From NCBI GenBank assembly GCA_023249275.1, contig JAHFCV010000005.1:1-30889 (forward strand): DNA of 30,889 nucleotides, read 5' to 3'. The position numbers and the translations under genes were made by a program. This document shows, piece by piece, positions 21,539 to 29,159 of the stretch. Under the pieces are notes generated by a model. That model ran no database searches. It worked only from the letters and a program-made list of their open reading frames with translations, and had not been told where the DNA came from. This DNA is from Candidatus Methanoperedens sp. (GTDB lineage: Archaea; Halobacteriota; Methanosarcinia; Methanosarcinales; Methanoperedenaceae). How positions within the stretch are numbered: the first letter of the stretch is position 1; each line of letters opens with the position of its first letter.

Positions 21539-21935
21539 GAGAGAGACCCCACCGATTCTCAAAGAGAAATGGGAGTATCTTGATGAGCAGACGATGGATG
21601 CCCATCACATCAAGGTAAATGGTCAGGAGTTCTTCACCTTTGCGGCATTTGGCAATCTGCTGTTCACGCCGGAAGAAGTAGAAATTGCCCGCAAGCGCTT
21701 TAGAGAGTGGCCGAACCATTCTATAATATACCCAATGTGGATTTTGGATAAGGACGATATTATAGAATCCGCAAAGCGCCAAAATACACAGTTAGAAGAG
21801 AGTGACTTCAATGAAATAGCCAAAGCCATGCGTGCTCGTATAGCGGATACCATTGGGGATGCGTGGGATGAGATACTTGATCAAGAAGTGTGGGGAGCGC
21901 GGTTAAAGAGAGTTACAGCGATGGAGCAAATATGA
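21531..21935 (+). CDS. hypothetical protein (134 aa)
   Basis: ATG 21531 is preferred over the GTG at 21522 because AGAGGAG (21516-21522) is well spaced from it. The product (MVKRETPPILKEKWEYLDEQ) has an alpha/beta N-terminus and a helical acidic C-terminus (NEIAKAMRARIADTIGDAWD). No family is recognised. It overlaps both neighbours by a few nucleotides, a sign of translational coupling. Confidence 0.65.
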   Translation: MVKRETPPILKEKWEYLDEQTMDAHHIKVNGQEFFTFAAFGNLLFTPEEVEIARKRFREWPNHSIIYPMWILDKDDIIESAKRQNTQLEESDFNEIAKAMRARIADTIGDAWDEILDQEVWGARLKRVTAMEQI

Positions 21936-22660
21936 ATTACAACGATTGGGTGAAAACATTCGAGAATAGAACGCCAGAGCATCTCGCAGGCATAATAAAT
22001 GCGGTTGATACCCTGGAGAAGGACGTCGACATCAGGCGGGAGTTCGATGACCTGGGGCTTTTCGCTGGATTCTCGATAAGGAACGCCGCTAAGGAAGTGC
22101 TCAAAAAGAAGGAAGAGCAGTTCATCAAAGCGGTTGCACAACGCGTTTACACGATGGTGATCGCCAGGATAGCGGAAGAGTATTCACAGATTAATCCTTC
22201 GGAGATAACATGTTCAGTCACTTTTCGCAAGGTGCTGGAGTGGATAAAGGAACTCAAGACCACTGACTCCATTTTGGATGTGGCAGGCGCAATAATCGAT
22301 GTGGTGATTGATGATGCACACCTCTATTATCCAGATTTAAAGTCCAAGTTCATAGAAGACGCGGAACTGGAGCCAGGTGCGGATGAGTCGGAATGCTCTA
22401 TTTTATACGGAGAGTCGTATTATTCGCTGGAAGATTCGATTGTGGAAGTATTGTCGGTTGCTTTCGAGAGAAAGAGTCTGGATATGGTCGCGGATGGCAA
22501 GCCGCAGAAGACTCCCCACTTCTGGGACTGCTATTGTGACAGCCAGCATATCCACCCAAGAGCTGTAGACCGCTGCCCGGTGTGTAGTGAATTACAGGAC
22601 GATAAACCAGATTCATATATAGACGAAGTGGTCAGCGCCAAGCTTAAGGGGGAGATATAA
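21932..22660 (+). CDS. hypothetical protein with C-terminal zinc motif (242 aa)
   Basis: The ATG at 21932 overlaps the previous stop (ATGA), so the longer upstream extension is rejected. Residues 1-200 are helical (MNYNDWVKTFENRTPEHLAG). Near the C-terminus, WDCYCDSQHIHPRAVDRCPVC gives C-x-C and C-x2-C with histidines between, a likely zinc site. Function unknown. The next gene starts on the last base of its stop codon. Confidence 0.7.
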   Translation: MNYNDWVKTFENRTPEHLAGIINAVDTLEKDVDIRREFDDLGLFAGFSIRNAAKEVLKKKEEQFIKAVAQRVYTMVIARIAEEYSQINPSEITCSVTFRKVLEWIKELKTTDSILDVAGAIIDVVIDDAHLYYPDLKSKFIEDAELEPGADESECSILYGESYYSLEDSIVEVLSVAFERKSLDMVADGKPQKTPHFWDCYCDSQHIHPRAVDRCPVCSELQDDKPDSYIDEVVSAKLKGEI

Positions 22661-22875
22661 TGGCAAATGAGAAGCCAACTATCATTTGCCCTCACTGCTC
22701 CGCCGAGATAGATAACGTTGAGGTAGTGCAGGAGCAGCATGGTTTTATGGACATAGGCGGGGAGATCAAATATGACCTCAATACGGATAACAACGGCGCC
22801 CCAAGATACCTCTGCCCTGTATGCCAGGAAGAGATCGACGATGAACTTGCCGTAGGTTCTGAACAAGCAATTTGA
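22660..22875 (+). CDS. zinc-ribbon protein with two CxxC pairs (71 aa)
   Basis: The product has CPHC near its N-terminus (IICPHCSAEID) and CPVC near its C-terminus (YLCPVCQEEID), together a four-cysteine zinc ribbon about 45 residues apart, with a beta-rich centre. Such proteins in archaeal elements are often DNA-, RNA- or protein-binding adaptors. GGGGAG lies upstream of the ATG. Confidence 0.7.
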   Translation: MANEKPTIICPHCSAEIDNVEVVQEQHGFMDIGGEIKYDLNTDNNGAPRYLCPVCQEEIDDELAVGSEQAI

Positions 22876-22888
22876 GGTGACGAAGGCG

Positions 22889-23068
22889 ATGACAAAGAGG
22901 CAGAAAAGCACCATGCGAACTATGGCGAAAGGCGTGGTTTCAGCAATCGATAAGCTGACCGAGATAAAGTCAGCCTATCAGGAGCTCTGGGAAGCCGTGG
23001 AGAACGGTACAGTGGACGAGAGCTTTTTTGAGCTTCGAGAGAAGGCTCGGAGGCTTCTTGATGATTGA
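22889..23068 (+). CDS. small helical hypothetical protein (59 aa)
   Basis: ATG 22889 is chosen over the GTG at 22877 because GAGGTGA (22874-22880) then serves as ribosome binding site 8 nt upstream. The product MTKRQKSTMRTMAKGVVSAI... has a basic N-terminus and two acidic helices ending RRLLDD. Family not recognised. It overlaps the next gene by 8 nt. Confidence 0.6.
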   Translation: MTKRQKSTMRTMAKGVVSAIDKLTEIKSAYQELWEAVENGTVDESFFELREKARRLLDD

Positions 23069-24146
23069 GGCAAAGAACAACAGGATTTACTTTTATAACG
23101 CGAACAAGCGGGACGTAATTCCCGTGGACTTCCCGTGCATGTCCGCATACGTGTGCCCGCATTGCAAGAAGGTTCTCGCAGCTTATTATGCGGGTAAGAT
23201 TGTGGATTTGGAGCCGTTCTTAGAGGATGCCTCGCTTAAATACCACTACACCATGGGCGCATCGAACGGCGGACAGTATCTGCTGTTAGACGACAACTAC
23301 CATAAGAAAGGCTGTCCGGCGTGGGAGATAGTCTCGCTGTTTGCGCGCGGCATTACATTTTCTATGGACGTCTGGGCGAAGCGGAACGAAGTCAGGTCTG
23401 AGAACCTTCAGAAGCTGTGCGAGATGATTGCAGCCGGCGGGATCCCAGGATTCGACATCGTGCAGGACATCTGCGGCGCGGATGACCCGATCGTTCTCTA
23501 TAATGAACATGCGTTCACTAATATGAACAATCCGGAATTTGATGAGCGGTTCGAGCGCAAAAACAATTTGAGCGCATATGTTGATTGGGTAGCTGCAGGA
23601 GACCACTCAAAACCGTTCGAGCCACCAATAAAGCCGAAGACCGAAGCGCCTGCAGATTTACCCGAAGATCACCTGCCATCACTTGAAGATATCAAAGCTG
23701 AGGCGAATAAGCAGTCAGAGAACGGCGCCTTCGGAGATCTGATTTATGCTTACACCCGGGCTCAAGCAATCCAAGATGGAGTGCTTGTGGATGTTACTGA
23801 AACAGCGAAAGAAGCCGGCATAGTGTATCCAACCGCGGTCACGCAAGCACTGTGGGATGGATACATTGTGCCGCCAGAAAGCCTCAAAGGCATTCAGGAT
23901 GTGCAGGGGCGGTTATGGGATGTACTCACGATGTTCTCCTTTAGCGCCAGGGCAATGAAGAAGACGAACCCAGACGTGGCAGAGTCACCAAGAGACACCG
24001 CGCAGACACTTTTCTTTAAGGTCATATTCCAGATGCCTTCGAAAGGAGGGAATCCAAAAATGGAAACCGTAAATCTCAAGGCGATCTGCGGCCCGGGAGA
24101 TAATGCGGAACCTATTCTTACAATCATGCTATCTGGGGAAGACTGA
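23061..24146 (+). CDS. DUF6573-type protein with N-terminal zinc motif (361 aa)
   Basis: I place the start at ATG 23061 with CGGAGG just upstream. Residues 32-35 (CPHC) begin a possible zinc site. The C-terminal third (about 225-361) reads DLIYAYTRAQAIQDGVLVDV, then AGIVYPTAVTQALWDGYIVP and a final ICGPGDNAEPILTIML. This is the DUF6573 pattern, a domain of unknown function common on phages and plasmids of bacteria and haloarchaea. The middle is proline/acid-rich and probably flexible. It supports the mobile-element nature of this operon. Confidence 0.78.
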   Translation: MIEAKNNRIYFYNANKRDVIPVDFPCMSAYVCPHCKKVLAAYYAGKIVDLEPFLEDASLKYHYTMGASNGGQYLLLDDNYHKKGCPAWEIVSLFARGITFSMDVWAKRNEVRSENLQKLCEMIAAGGIPGFDIVQDICGADDPIVLYNEHAFTNMNNPEFDERFERKNNLSAYVDWVAAGDHSKPFEPPIKPKTEAPADLPEDHLPSLEDIKAEANKQSENGAFGDLIYAYTRAQAIQDGVLVDVTETAKEAGIVYPTAVTQALWDGYIVPPESLKGIQDVQGRLWDVLTMFSFSARAMKKTNPDVAESPRDTAQTLFFKVIFQMPSKGGNPKMETVNLKAICGPGDNAEPILTIMLSGED

Positions 24147-24379
24147 TGTTACCTGAGAACGAGAAAAGGTTGCAAACGCTGGCGAAAGCATCAGAAGCCG
24201 GAGCGTACCCATATGAAGTAATCGAGTATCATGGAAAGAAGTTATTGATATCACGGGCTAACCTGAAGTCCGCGATAAATCTAACATGGGAACACATCCG
24301 AGACCCGGAGACGGCAGAACTGGCAAGAGAACTGGGGATCGTGCCAAGAAAGATGCGGGAAACATTCATATTACGATAG
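24146..24379 (+). CDS. small hypothetical protein (77 aa)
   Basis: Its ATG overlaps the previous stop in a TGATG arrangement. The product (MLPENEKRLQTLAKASEAGA...) has a short beta motif YEVIEYHGKKLLISRANLKS and ends in charged helix LARELGIVPRKMRETFILR. Family not recognised. The final codons run into the priL operator (24368-24385), so the operator is partly coding. Confidence 0.65.
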   Translation: MLPENEKRLQTLAKASEAGAYPYEVIEYHGKKLLISRANLKSAINLTWEHIRDPETAELARELGIVPRKMRETFILR

Positions 24380-24385
24380 TAATAT
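24368..24385. promoter_or_regulatory. perfect dyad operator in front of priL
   Basis: ATATTAC-GATA-GTAATAT is a perfect 7-4-7 dyad. As upstream of the RHH gene, its right half runs straight into a TATA-like stretch (GTAATATTTATTA in both places). The TATA element at about 24383-24390 lies 28-35 nt before the ATG at 24418, fitting a short or leaderless transcript. Confidence 0.8.
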
Positions 24386-24417
24386 TTATTACATTCCAGA
24401 TGTTTTAGGTTAGCATT

Positions 24418-25503
24418 ATGGACATCATCGATTTTGCTAATATTCCCTGCACCATCGGCGCCCTGGAATATTTGCGAAATTCGGATATCGGTTCAAATGA
24501 CCTGTGTACACACGTCGCCTTTGGCAGTATCAGAACGACAGGAAAAGAGCGGGTGCTTGAAGCGCTACAAGATGGCGCTATCAAGTACAGGAGGGGTAAC
24601 AAACCGGCTTCGGAGAAGGAGCTGCTGGCTTATCCGATTGCCAGGATAATCGTTTCGTGCATCAATAACAACTCTCTGACAAAGAGATATGCTCTCGCCG
24701 TAGCCAAGTCGTCATACGAATATATCAAAGAGCTCAAGAGCGCCGTATTATTAAAAGAGTTAGCTGCGGACTTCGGCATAAACATCACACCTGATGCCAG
24801 GAACGTGAATGTCGCTATGCACTTCACAGATTATATTCACCACGCCCGTGTCCTGCATGAGCCCAAGTGGAAACTGTTGAACCGAACCGTGCAGCAGGGC
24901 ATGCTGACAATATCAAAAAATGATTTGGCGCGCCTGATGGAAGAAGCGGTACGGAAGAAGGTGGAGTCGGGGCTGCCTCACGAAGTGCCGCAGGACATAC
25001 GTGAAGCGTTGAAGCCGTACATTAATGAAGTGCAGGAAGCGATCAATGCCCGCGCAAGCAAGCAGGATTTCAGCAGGGACGGCTTCAGCGAAGTCGTACC
25101 AGATTGCTTCCCGCCATGCATAAGCTCGGCAATAGCGGATGTCCAGGCAAATGTCAATCTATCTCACACGATGCGCTTCGCAATGACATCCTTCCTGCTC
25201 AATATCGGCATGAAGCCGGAAAAGATAACTGAGATATTCAGGGCATCGCCAGATTTCAGGGAGCAGGATACCAACTATCAGATAAGCCACATCAGCGGGG
25301 CATCAGGGACAACCTATACCTGCCCATCCTGCGCGACCATGGGAACCAATGGTAATTGTCCATGCAAGGCGCCGGCTTGTAAAAAGATAGAGCATCCGCT
25401 TGTGTATTATCGGAGAAAGGTATGGATAGAGAACAAGAAACAAGCGACGCGGAAGATTGAACCGCAGAAAGGAGGCGGTCAGGTTGATGGGATTGCTAAC
25501 TGA
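24418..25503 (+). CDS. priL: DNA primase large subunit (PriL) with Fe-S domain
   Basis: The 361-residue protein is the regulatory, non-catalytic subunit of archaeal/eukaryotic primase, which helps PriS start primers. The C-terminal domain has the diagnostic PDCFPPCISSAIADVQANVN (228-247), LSHTMRFAMTSFLLNIGMKP (248-267), DTNYQISHISG and the cysteine-rich end TCPSCATMG, CPCKAPACKK. Candidate 4Fe-4S ligands are C234 with C302/C305, C314/C316 and C321. Length matches cellular PriL. It stands 5.7 kb... in transcription order ahead of the PriS gene at 29160 and has its own operator-bearing promoter, so primase expression appears to be tied to the element's regulator. Confidence 0.93.
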   Translation: MDIIDFANIPCTIGALEYLRNSDIGSNDLCTHVAFGSIRTTGKERVLEALQDGAIKYRRGNKPASEKELLAYPIARIIVSCINNNSLTKRYALAVAKSSYEYIKELKSAVLLKELAADFGINITPDARNVNVAMHFTDYIHHARVLHEPKWKLLNRTVQQGMLTISKNDLARLMEEAVRKKVESGLPHEVPQDIREALKPYINEVQEAINARASKQDFSRDGFSEVVPDCFPPCISSAIADVQANVNLSHTMRFAMTSFLLNIGMKPEKITEIFRASPDFREQDTNYQISHISGASGTTYTCPSCATMGTNGNCPCKAPACKKIEHPLVYYRRKVWIENKKQATRKIEPQKGGGQVDGIAN

Positions 25504-25504
25504 A

Positions 25505-25537
25505 GCCAGATTTCGCTCTGCGGAGCTGAAATCCGGC
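25505..25537 (+). ncRNA. conserved bulged hairpin, copy C
   Basis: GCCAGATTTC (25505-25514) pairs with GAAATCCGGC (25528-25537) apart from one A/C mismatch. The inner stem is GCTC/GAGC with a TGCG loop, a compensated change from the GCAC/GTGC of copies A and B; the unpaired T at 25527 is kept. It begins 2 nt after the priL stop and ends 54 nt before the next start. TGAAGCCA (25501-25508) could instead pair with TGGCTTCA (25555-25562), an alternative fold that would break the hairpin. Confidence 0.78.
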
Positions 25538-25591
25538 GTGTTCAGGCAAATTGTTGGCTTCAATAAATGGCACTTTCGGGAGAAATGAAAT

Positions 25592-27730
25592 ATGGATATC
25601 AACAGTTTAAGAGTTTTCAATGTCCTCCATAAGCTAGGAATTACGGAGGAGGAGTTTAGGGGTCTGGAAGATGAACAGAAGCATGCAGAGAGAACCGGGC
25701 TTTATATCCGGTGTATAAAGAAAGGATATGCAGTATGCGTAAGTCATGACGACAGACATACAATCCTGATTCAAAAGATGAAAAAGGATTGTCTGGCGCC
25801 CAGCAGAGTATTATTCAAAACACTGATCACTTTCGACAATCTGCCTGATGAAATATACACACTTCATGCAATCTCTCAATACAAAAGATCCGACTCTGAA
25901 ACTAAATACCAAGCAGACAATCTCGAAGAACTTAAGGACCGGATATGCGATAGATTTGTGGATAATTACCCGAAAGAATTGGGAGCCTATTATGAAGATG
26001 TTCATTACCAAGAGTTGCATTCTTATGATGAAGACAAGAGAATAACATGGGCAAGCTCAAAATCCCAACTCGTGGACTCGCAACTAAAAGCATTGTTCTG
26101 GGTATTCGGTGAAGATTATTCGAAATTTGAGAAGGAAGTCCAGATAGCCAGAAAGAACATTCCAAGAATCATCAAGGTTTTTGAGAGAAACAACAGACGA
26201 TTGGCTCTAATCCAGAAAATAGAGGATTATGAGAGACGAAGGGGCGGTGGCTGCATGATGGGATGTGCCGATACCTGGACTGAGAATGTCCGGGGCAGCA
26301 GATTGATGATTCGCTGCTTCATGCCGAAGGATGCACAATATGACTATGTCGATGTGAACCGGGAAATGTATTTACCAGAGGGTTCTCAAGATTCAAAAGA
26401 GTTGTGGCTTGATGACGACCTTTTTGAGAAGACCGGATACGAGGAACTAAAAGTCCTGTCAAAAAGAATCACCGATGGAAGTCATTGGATTTTGCTTAAT
26501 GCCGACGAGTTCAATAATAAACAGACTTTAATCAGAATTGAGGTAATGAGCGCTACAAGAAAGGCGAATGAAGAGGAAGCAACGCGGAACCTTACCAAGA
26601 ATATCAGTAAACAGTTCAGTAAAGGCAAGGTGGTACGTCAGGGAATAACATTCACAAAGAAGAGCATCGAGTGCGAGGGTATCATCGTAGAAAATGACAA
26701 GATGGGTGAATACATCCTGTCAAACCAAGTCCATCTACAAAGAGAACCCGATTTCCAGAAGATCGTCGAGAACTTTATAGCATACATTCTGAACATAGAA
26801 GCTATACAAAATTACACGTCCTATAAGATGTCATATGTATGCAATTTCAAGGGCGAAGAGACCATAAAGATCGGAGAAGTCAAACTGCATATCGAAAGCA
26901 GGAAGAATAATGTTTTCATCAATAACCATAGGATTCCGAAAGACAATCTGGTTGAGGTGATTTTCAAAGCTTTGAATTATACAGAACAAGGCAAGTTTGA
27001 TGAGTATTTAATTTACAGTTCCCGGGTAAATATCGCCTTGCAGAAAGCGCTCAGCGCAGGGGGCATCTCTTTTGAATTAAAGGTTGACAGAACAAGCGAT
27101 AATGAATTATCATGGAAAGAAAGTAAAATGGTTTTGTCCTTGCCGTTGAAACGAGTGAAAGGCAAGAACTATACAACCATCGGCGGAGAGGACTATCGAA
27201 TCAAAGACTTGAATGCCCTTCTTGACCTTGGTAAAAATGTTAACGAGTGCAGAGTCGGGTATGCAGGTGGATATCTGCAGAGGACAATAAGATTACTCTA
27301 CAGATCCGTTGACGGTATAACACCAAAGACCATTGGTGAGCTGATATCAAATGGTGAAAAGGAATACGAAAAGCTGCAGGTACGAGTCAAGGTCGAGAAT
27401 GCAGAGAAATCCAAGAAAGCCAATGAGTTTGTAACACAAGCTGTGCGAATAAGTAAAGCCAAGAAGATTAAGGATGGTTTTCTGGTAAAAGGTTTGAGTG
27501 GAAAAGCATACACAGTCAATGCGGATACTCTTGCAGTGTATGATAAAGAACGATATGTCTGCATTGTAGATATGGGGACGGACAGAAACACGGATTGGGG
27601 GAAAAAGGATGCGTTGGCGAAAAGGCTGTTGATGCTTTCACAGGATCTGAAAGTTGCGAACGATGTACACACACTGAACTTAAACAAAATAGGTGCTGAA
27701 ATGGGTGATGGAATAGGTGATGAATTATGA
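25592..27730 (+). CDS. large hypothetical protein (712 aa) heading the ThiF-like gene group
   Basis: The protein begins MDINSLRVFNVLHKLGITEE and is not recognised. It is mixed alpha/beta without transmembrane segments. A glycine/cysteine-rich patch RRGGGCMMGC is at 216-225. The C-terminal region has AYTVNADTLAVYDKERYVC and CIVDMGTDRNTDWGKKDALA, which look like a compact beta-rich domain. A GGGAG ribosome binding site precedes the ATG. Its stop overlaps the start of the ThiF-like gene by 4 nt, so the two are coupled and may act together, for example as E1-like enzyme and partner or substrate. Function is inference only. Confidence 0.7.
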   Translation: MDINSLRVFNVLHKLGITEEEFRGLEDEQKHAERTGLYIRCIKKGYAVCVSHDDRHTILIQKMKKDCLAPSRVLFKTLITFDNLPDEIYTLHAISQYKRSDSETKYQADNLEELKDRICDRFVDNYPKELGAYYEDVHYQELHSYDEDKRITWASSKSQLVDSQLKALFWVFGEDYSKFEKEVQIARKNIPRIIKVFERNNRRLALIQKIEDYERRRGGGCMMGCADTWTENVRGSRLMIRCFMPKDAQYDYVDVNREMYLPEGSQDSKELWLDDDLFEKTGYEELKVLSKRITDGSHWILLNADEFNNKQTLIRIEVMSATRKANEEEATRNLTKNISKQFSKGKVVRQGITFTKKSIECEGIIVENDKMGEYILSNQVHLQREPDFQKIVENFIAYILNIEAIQNYTSYKMSYVCNFKGEETIKIGEVKLHIESRKNNVFINNHRIPKDNLVEVIFKALNYTEQGKFDEYLIYSSRVNIALQKALSAGGISFELKVDRTSDNELSWKESKMVLSLPLKRVKGKNYTTIGGEDYRIKDLNALLDLGKNVNECRVGYAGGYLQRTIRLLYRSVDGITPKTIGELISNGEKEYEKLQVRVKVENAEKSKKANEFVTQAVRISKAKKIKDGFLVKGLSGKAYTVNADTLAVYDKERYVCIVDMGTDRNTDWGKKDALAKRLLMLSQDLKVANDVHTLNLNKIGAEMGDGIGDEL

Positions 27731-28305
27731 AATGTCTGATAATCGGAGCCGGAGGAATAGGCAGTTCTCTCATAGATGAATTGTGCAAATGCATAGAACA
27801 TGAGCAGATTGACCCAAATGCCGAGGTTCACTTGGCTGACAATGACCTGGTAGAACCAGCCCAGATAGCGTATCAGAATTTCACTTACAGAGAAGTAGGA
27901 GTGAACAAGGCACAGGCACTTGCAAATCGATATAAGATGTTTGGTATTAAACCTATCACAGACAGAATAAAGACCACAAAGCAATTGAAAGGATACGAGT
28001 TCATCATACTGTGTGCAGATAACAATCCCACACGAGAACTGGTCATAACTCACTGTTTTGAAAAGAATGTTGATTTTATAGATCTGAGAGCGTCAGGCCG
28101 GATAATATCAGCATTTCCAAAATTGGGAAGAAAAGAAGAGAATCTTAATTTTGTAGATGTTGACGACACGACATGTTATTCATGCCAGGATAAAAGCACA
28201 GGAAAGATTGACAAAGGAAACAAGATTATAGCATTGATCGGAGTGCAGATGTTCTTAAATCGTCTGCGGGGATTGAATAATAAAATAATAAGTTTAGCTA
28301 TATAA
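27727..28305 (+). CDS. ThiF/E1-like adenylyltransferase fold protein
   Basis: The 192-residue protein has the Rossmann nucleotide loop IIGAGGIGSS (5-14), an acidic DND (38-40), K61 in VGVNKAQAL, D98 in LCADNNPTREL, and CYSC (150-153) followed by KIIALIGVQMFLNRLRGL, the usual E1/MoeB/ThiF order. E1-like enzymes adenylate the C-terminal glycine of a ubiquitin-like protein. It is shorter than cellular ThiF (about 240), lacks the second CxxC pair and has Tyr where the family often has Arg in the NLxRQ segment, resembling the reduced ThiF proteins of plasmid PRTRC cassettes. Whether it retains activity is uncertain. Confidence 0.82.
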   Translation: MKCLIIGAGGIGSSLIDELCKCIEHEQIDPNAEVHLADNDLVEPAQIAYQNFTYREVGVNKAQALANRYKMFGIKPITDRIKTTKQLKGYEFIILCADNNPTRELVITHCFEKNVDFIDLRASGRIISAFPKLGRKEENLNFVDVDDTTCYSCQDKSTGKIDKGNKIIALIGVQMFLNRLRGLNNKIISLAI

Positions 28306-28308
28306 AAA
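28299..28308 (+). promoter_or_regulatory. candidate internal TATA box
   Basis: TATATAAAAA overlaps the end of the ThiF-like gene and lies 22-31 nt upstream of the ATG at 28330, the right spacing for a leaderless archaeal transcript starting near that codon. It could allow the next two genes to be expressed separately. Confidence 0.4.
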
Positions 28309-28329
28309 GCACTAAACATGGAGAAAACT

Positions 28330-28788
28330 ATGGACAATATGAATGGAGATACAAGAATACCGCTCTGGGTTGAAAGCTCAAGAGGGGATGACCGATTAGG
28401 AACAGGCCCGAATGGAGGGATAATAAGCGATTTTGAGGCTAAGAAACAGAATGTACCGTTTCAGCCGGACGTGCCTAAAGAGAAGATACAAGAAGCCGTA
28501 GAAGCACAACTGGAGAAGGATAAATGGGTTCACATTGAAAAGACGGATGGCAGCTCAGAATTACTGACAAAGAATGACCTGCAAAAAGCCAAACAGTTCA
28601 CATTTGGAGATGAAGGTGATATCGTAGCTCCGCCAACTCCCGTAGTAACTGCCCCGGTAGTTCCAGTAAAAGAGCCTGAGAAGGCATCAAAACCGGCGGC
28701 ATGCAAATCTGGACCAAAAGAAGAGTGGGTAAGTAAATTCGACAACATAAAATCTGCAATGGCAACTCATAAAGGAAAAGGTGGATAA
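28330..28788 (+). CDS. hypothetical protein with C-terminal Gly-Gly (152 aa)
   Basis: Two starts are possible, ATG 28318 and ATG 28330; I prefer 28330 (MDNMNGDTRIPLWVESS) because GGAGAA lies 7 nt before it. The middle segment WVHIEKTDGSSELLTKNDLQ looks like a small beta-rich unit, followed by a Pro/Val-rich linker (APPTPVVTAPVVPVKEP) and a charged tail ending ATHKGKGG. A terminal Gly-Gly next to an E1-like gene recalls ubiquitin-like proteins. However, the codons GGT GGA also form the ribosome binding site of the next gene, which could explain them. A beta-grasp fold is not evident by eye. Confidence 0.65.
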   Translation: MDNMNGDTRIPLWVESSRGDDRLGTGPNGGIISDFEAKKQNVPFQPDVPKEKIQEAVEAQLEKDKWVHIEKTDGSSELLTKNDLQKAKQFTFGDEGDIVAPPTPVVTAPVVPVKEPEKASKPAACKSGPKEEWVSKFDNIKSAMATHKGKGG

Positions 28789-28789
28789 G

Positions 28790-29134
28790 ATGAACTTTAA
28801 GGATCTGTTAACTCAGTACAAGAATAATGAAACAAGAGTTATGGTGAATGGTATGGGAACTGGAGGCACAAGAGGCTTGATTTTAGAGGTAAGTGATGAT
28901 TACATTACCTATGAGCTTCTTAATGTCCAGACAGAGAAGAATTCTCAAAAAGTGAAGGAGACAAAGGAAATCAAATACATCCCAATCCTGAGCATCAGTG
29001 ATATCAGTGAAGGGGAAAAGGTGAAAGAAACCAAGCATGCTGTGCAGAGTGGGATTGCAGCACCCGCTCTTAAAGAACCAGAAATAAAAGGGCCTGAAAA
29101 GGAAGAAACAAAAGAGGATACAGAAAAGCCATAG
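28790..29134 (+). CDS. small beta-barrel (Sm-like candidate) protein (114 aa)
   Basis: ATG 28790 follows AAAGGTGG. The first 75 residues have a strand pattern like Sm/Hfq barrels: NETRVMVNGMGTGGTRGLIL, then EVSDDYITYELLNVQTE and KYIPILSISDISEG, i.e. strong bent strand, short loops and a closing hydrophobic strand. The rest is a charged Glu/Lys/Pro tail. If Sm-like, it could bind RNA or DNA ends as a ring. This is a pattern-based guess, not a family match. Confidence 0.6.
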   Translation: MNFKDLLTQYKNNETRVMVNGMGTGGTRGLILEVSDDYITYELLNVQTEKNSQKVKETKEIKYIPILSISDISEGEKVKETKHAVQSGIAAPALKEPEIKGPEKEETKEDTEKP

Positions 29135-29159
29135 TCAATGAACACACAGTCTTCGTCTG

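Noticed and set aside
27298..28053. 251-codon leftward open frame
   Set aside because: It is antisense to the 712-residue and ThiF-like genes, whose motifs and overlaps are convincing; no ribosome binding site or family signal is seen.
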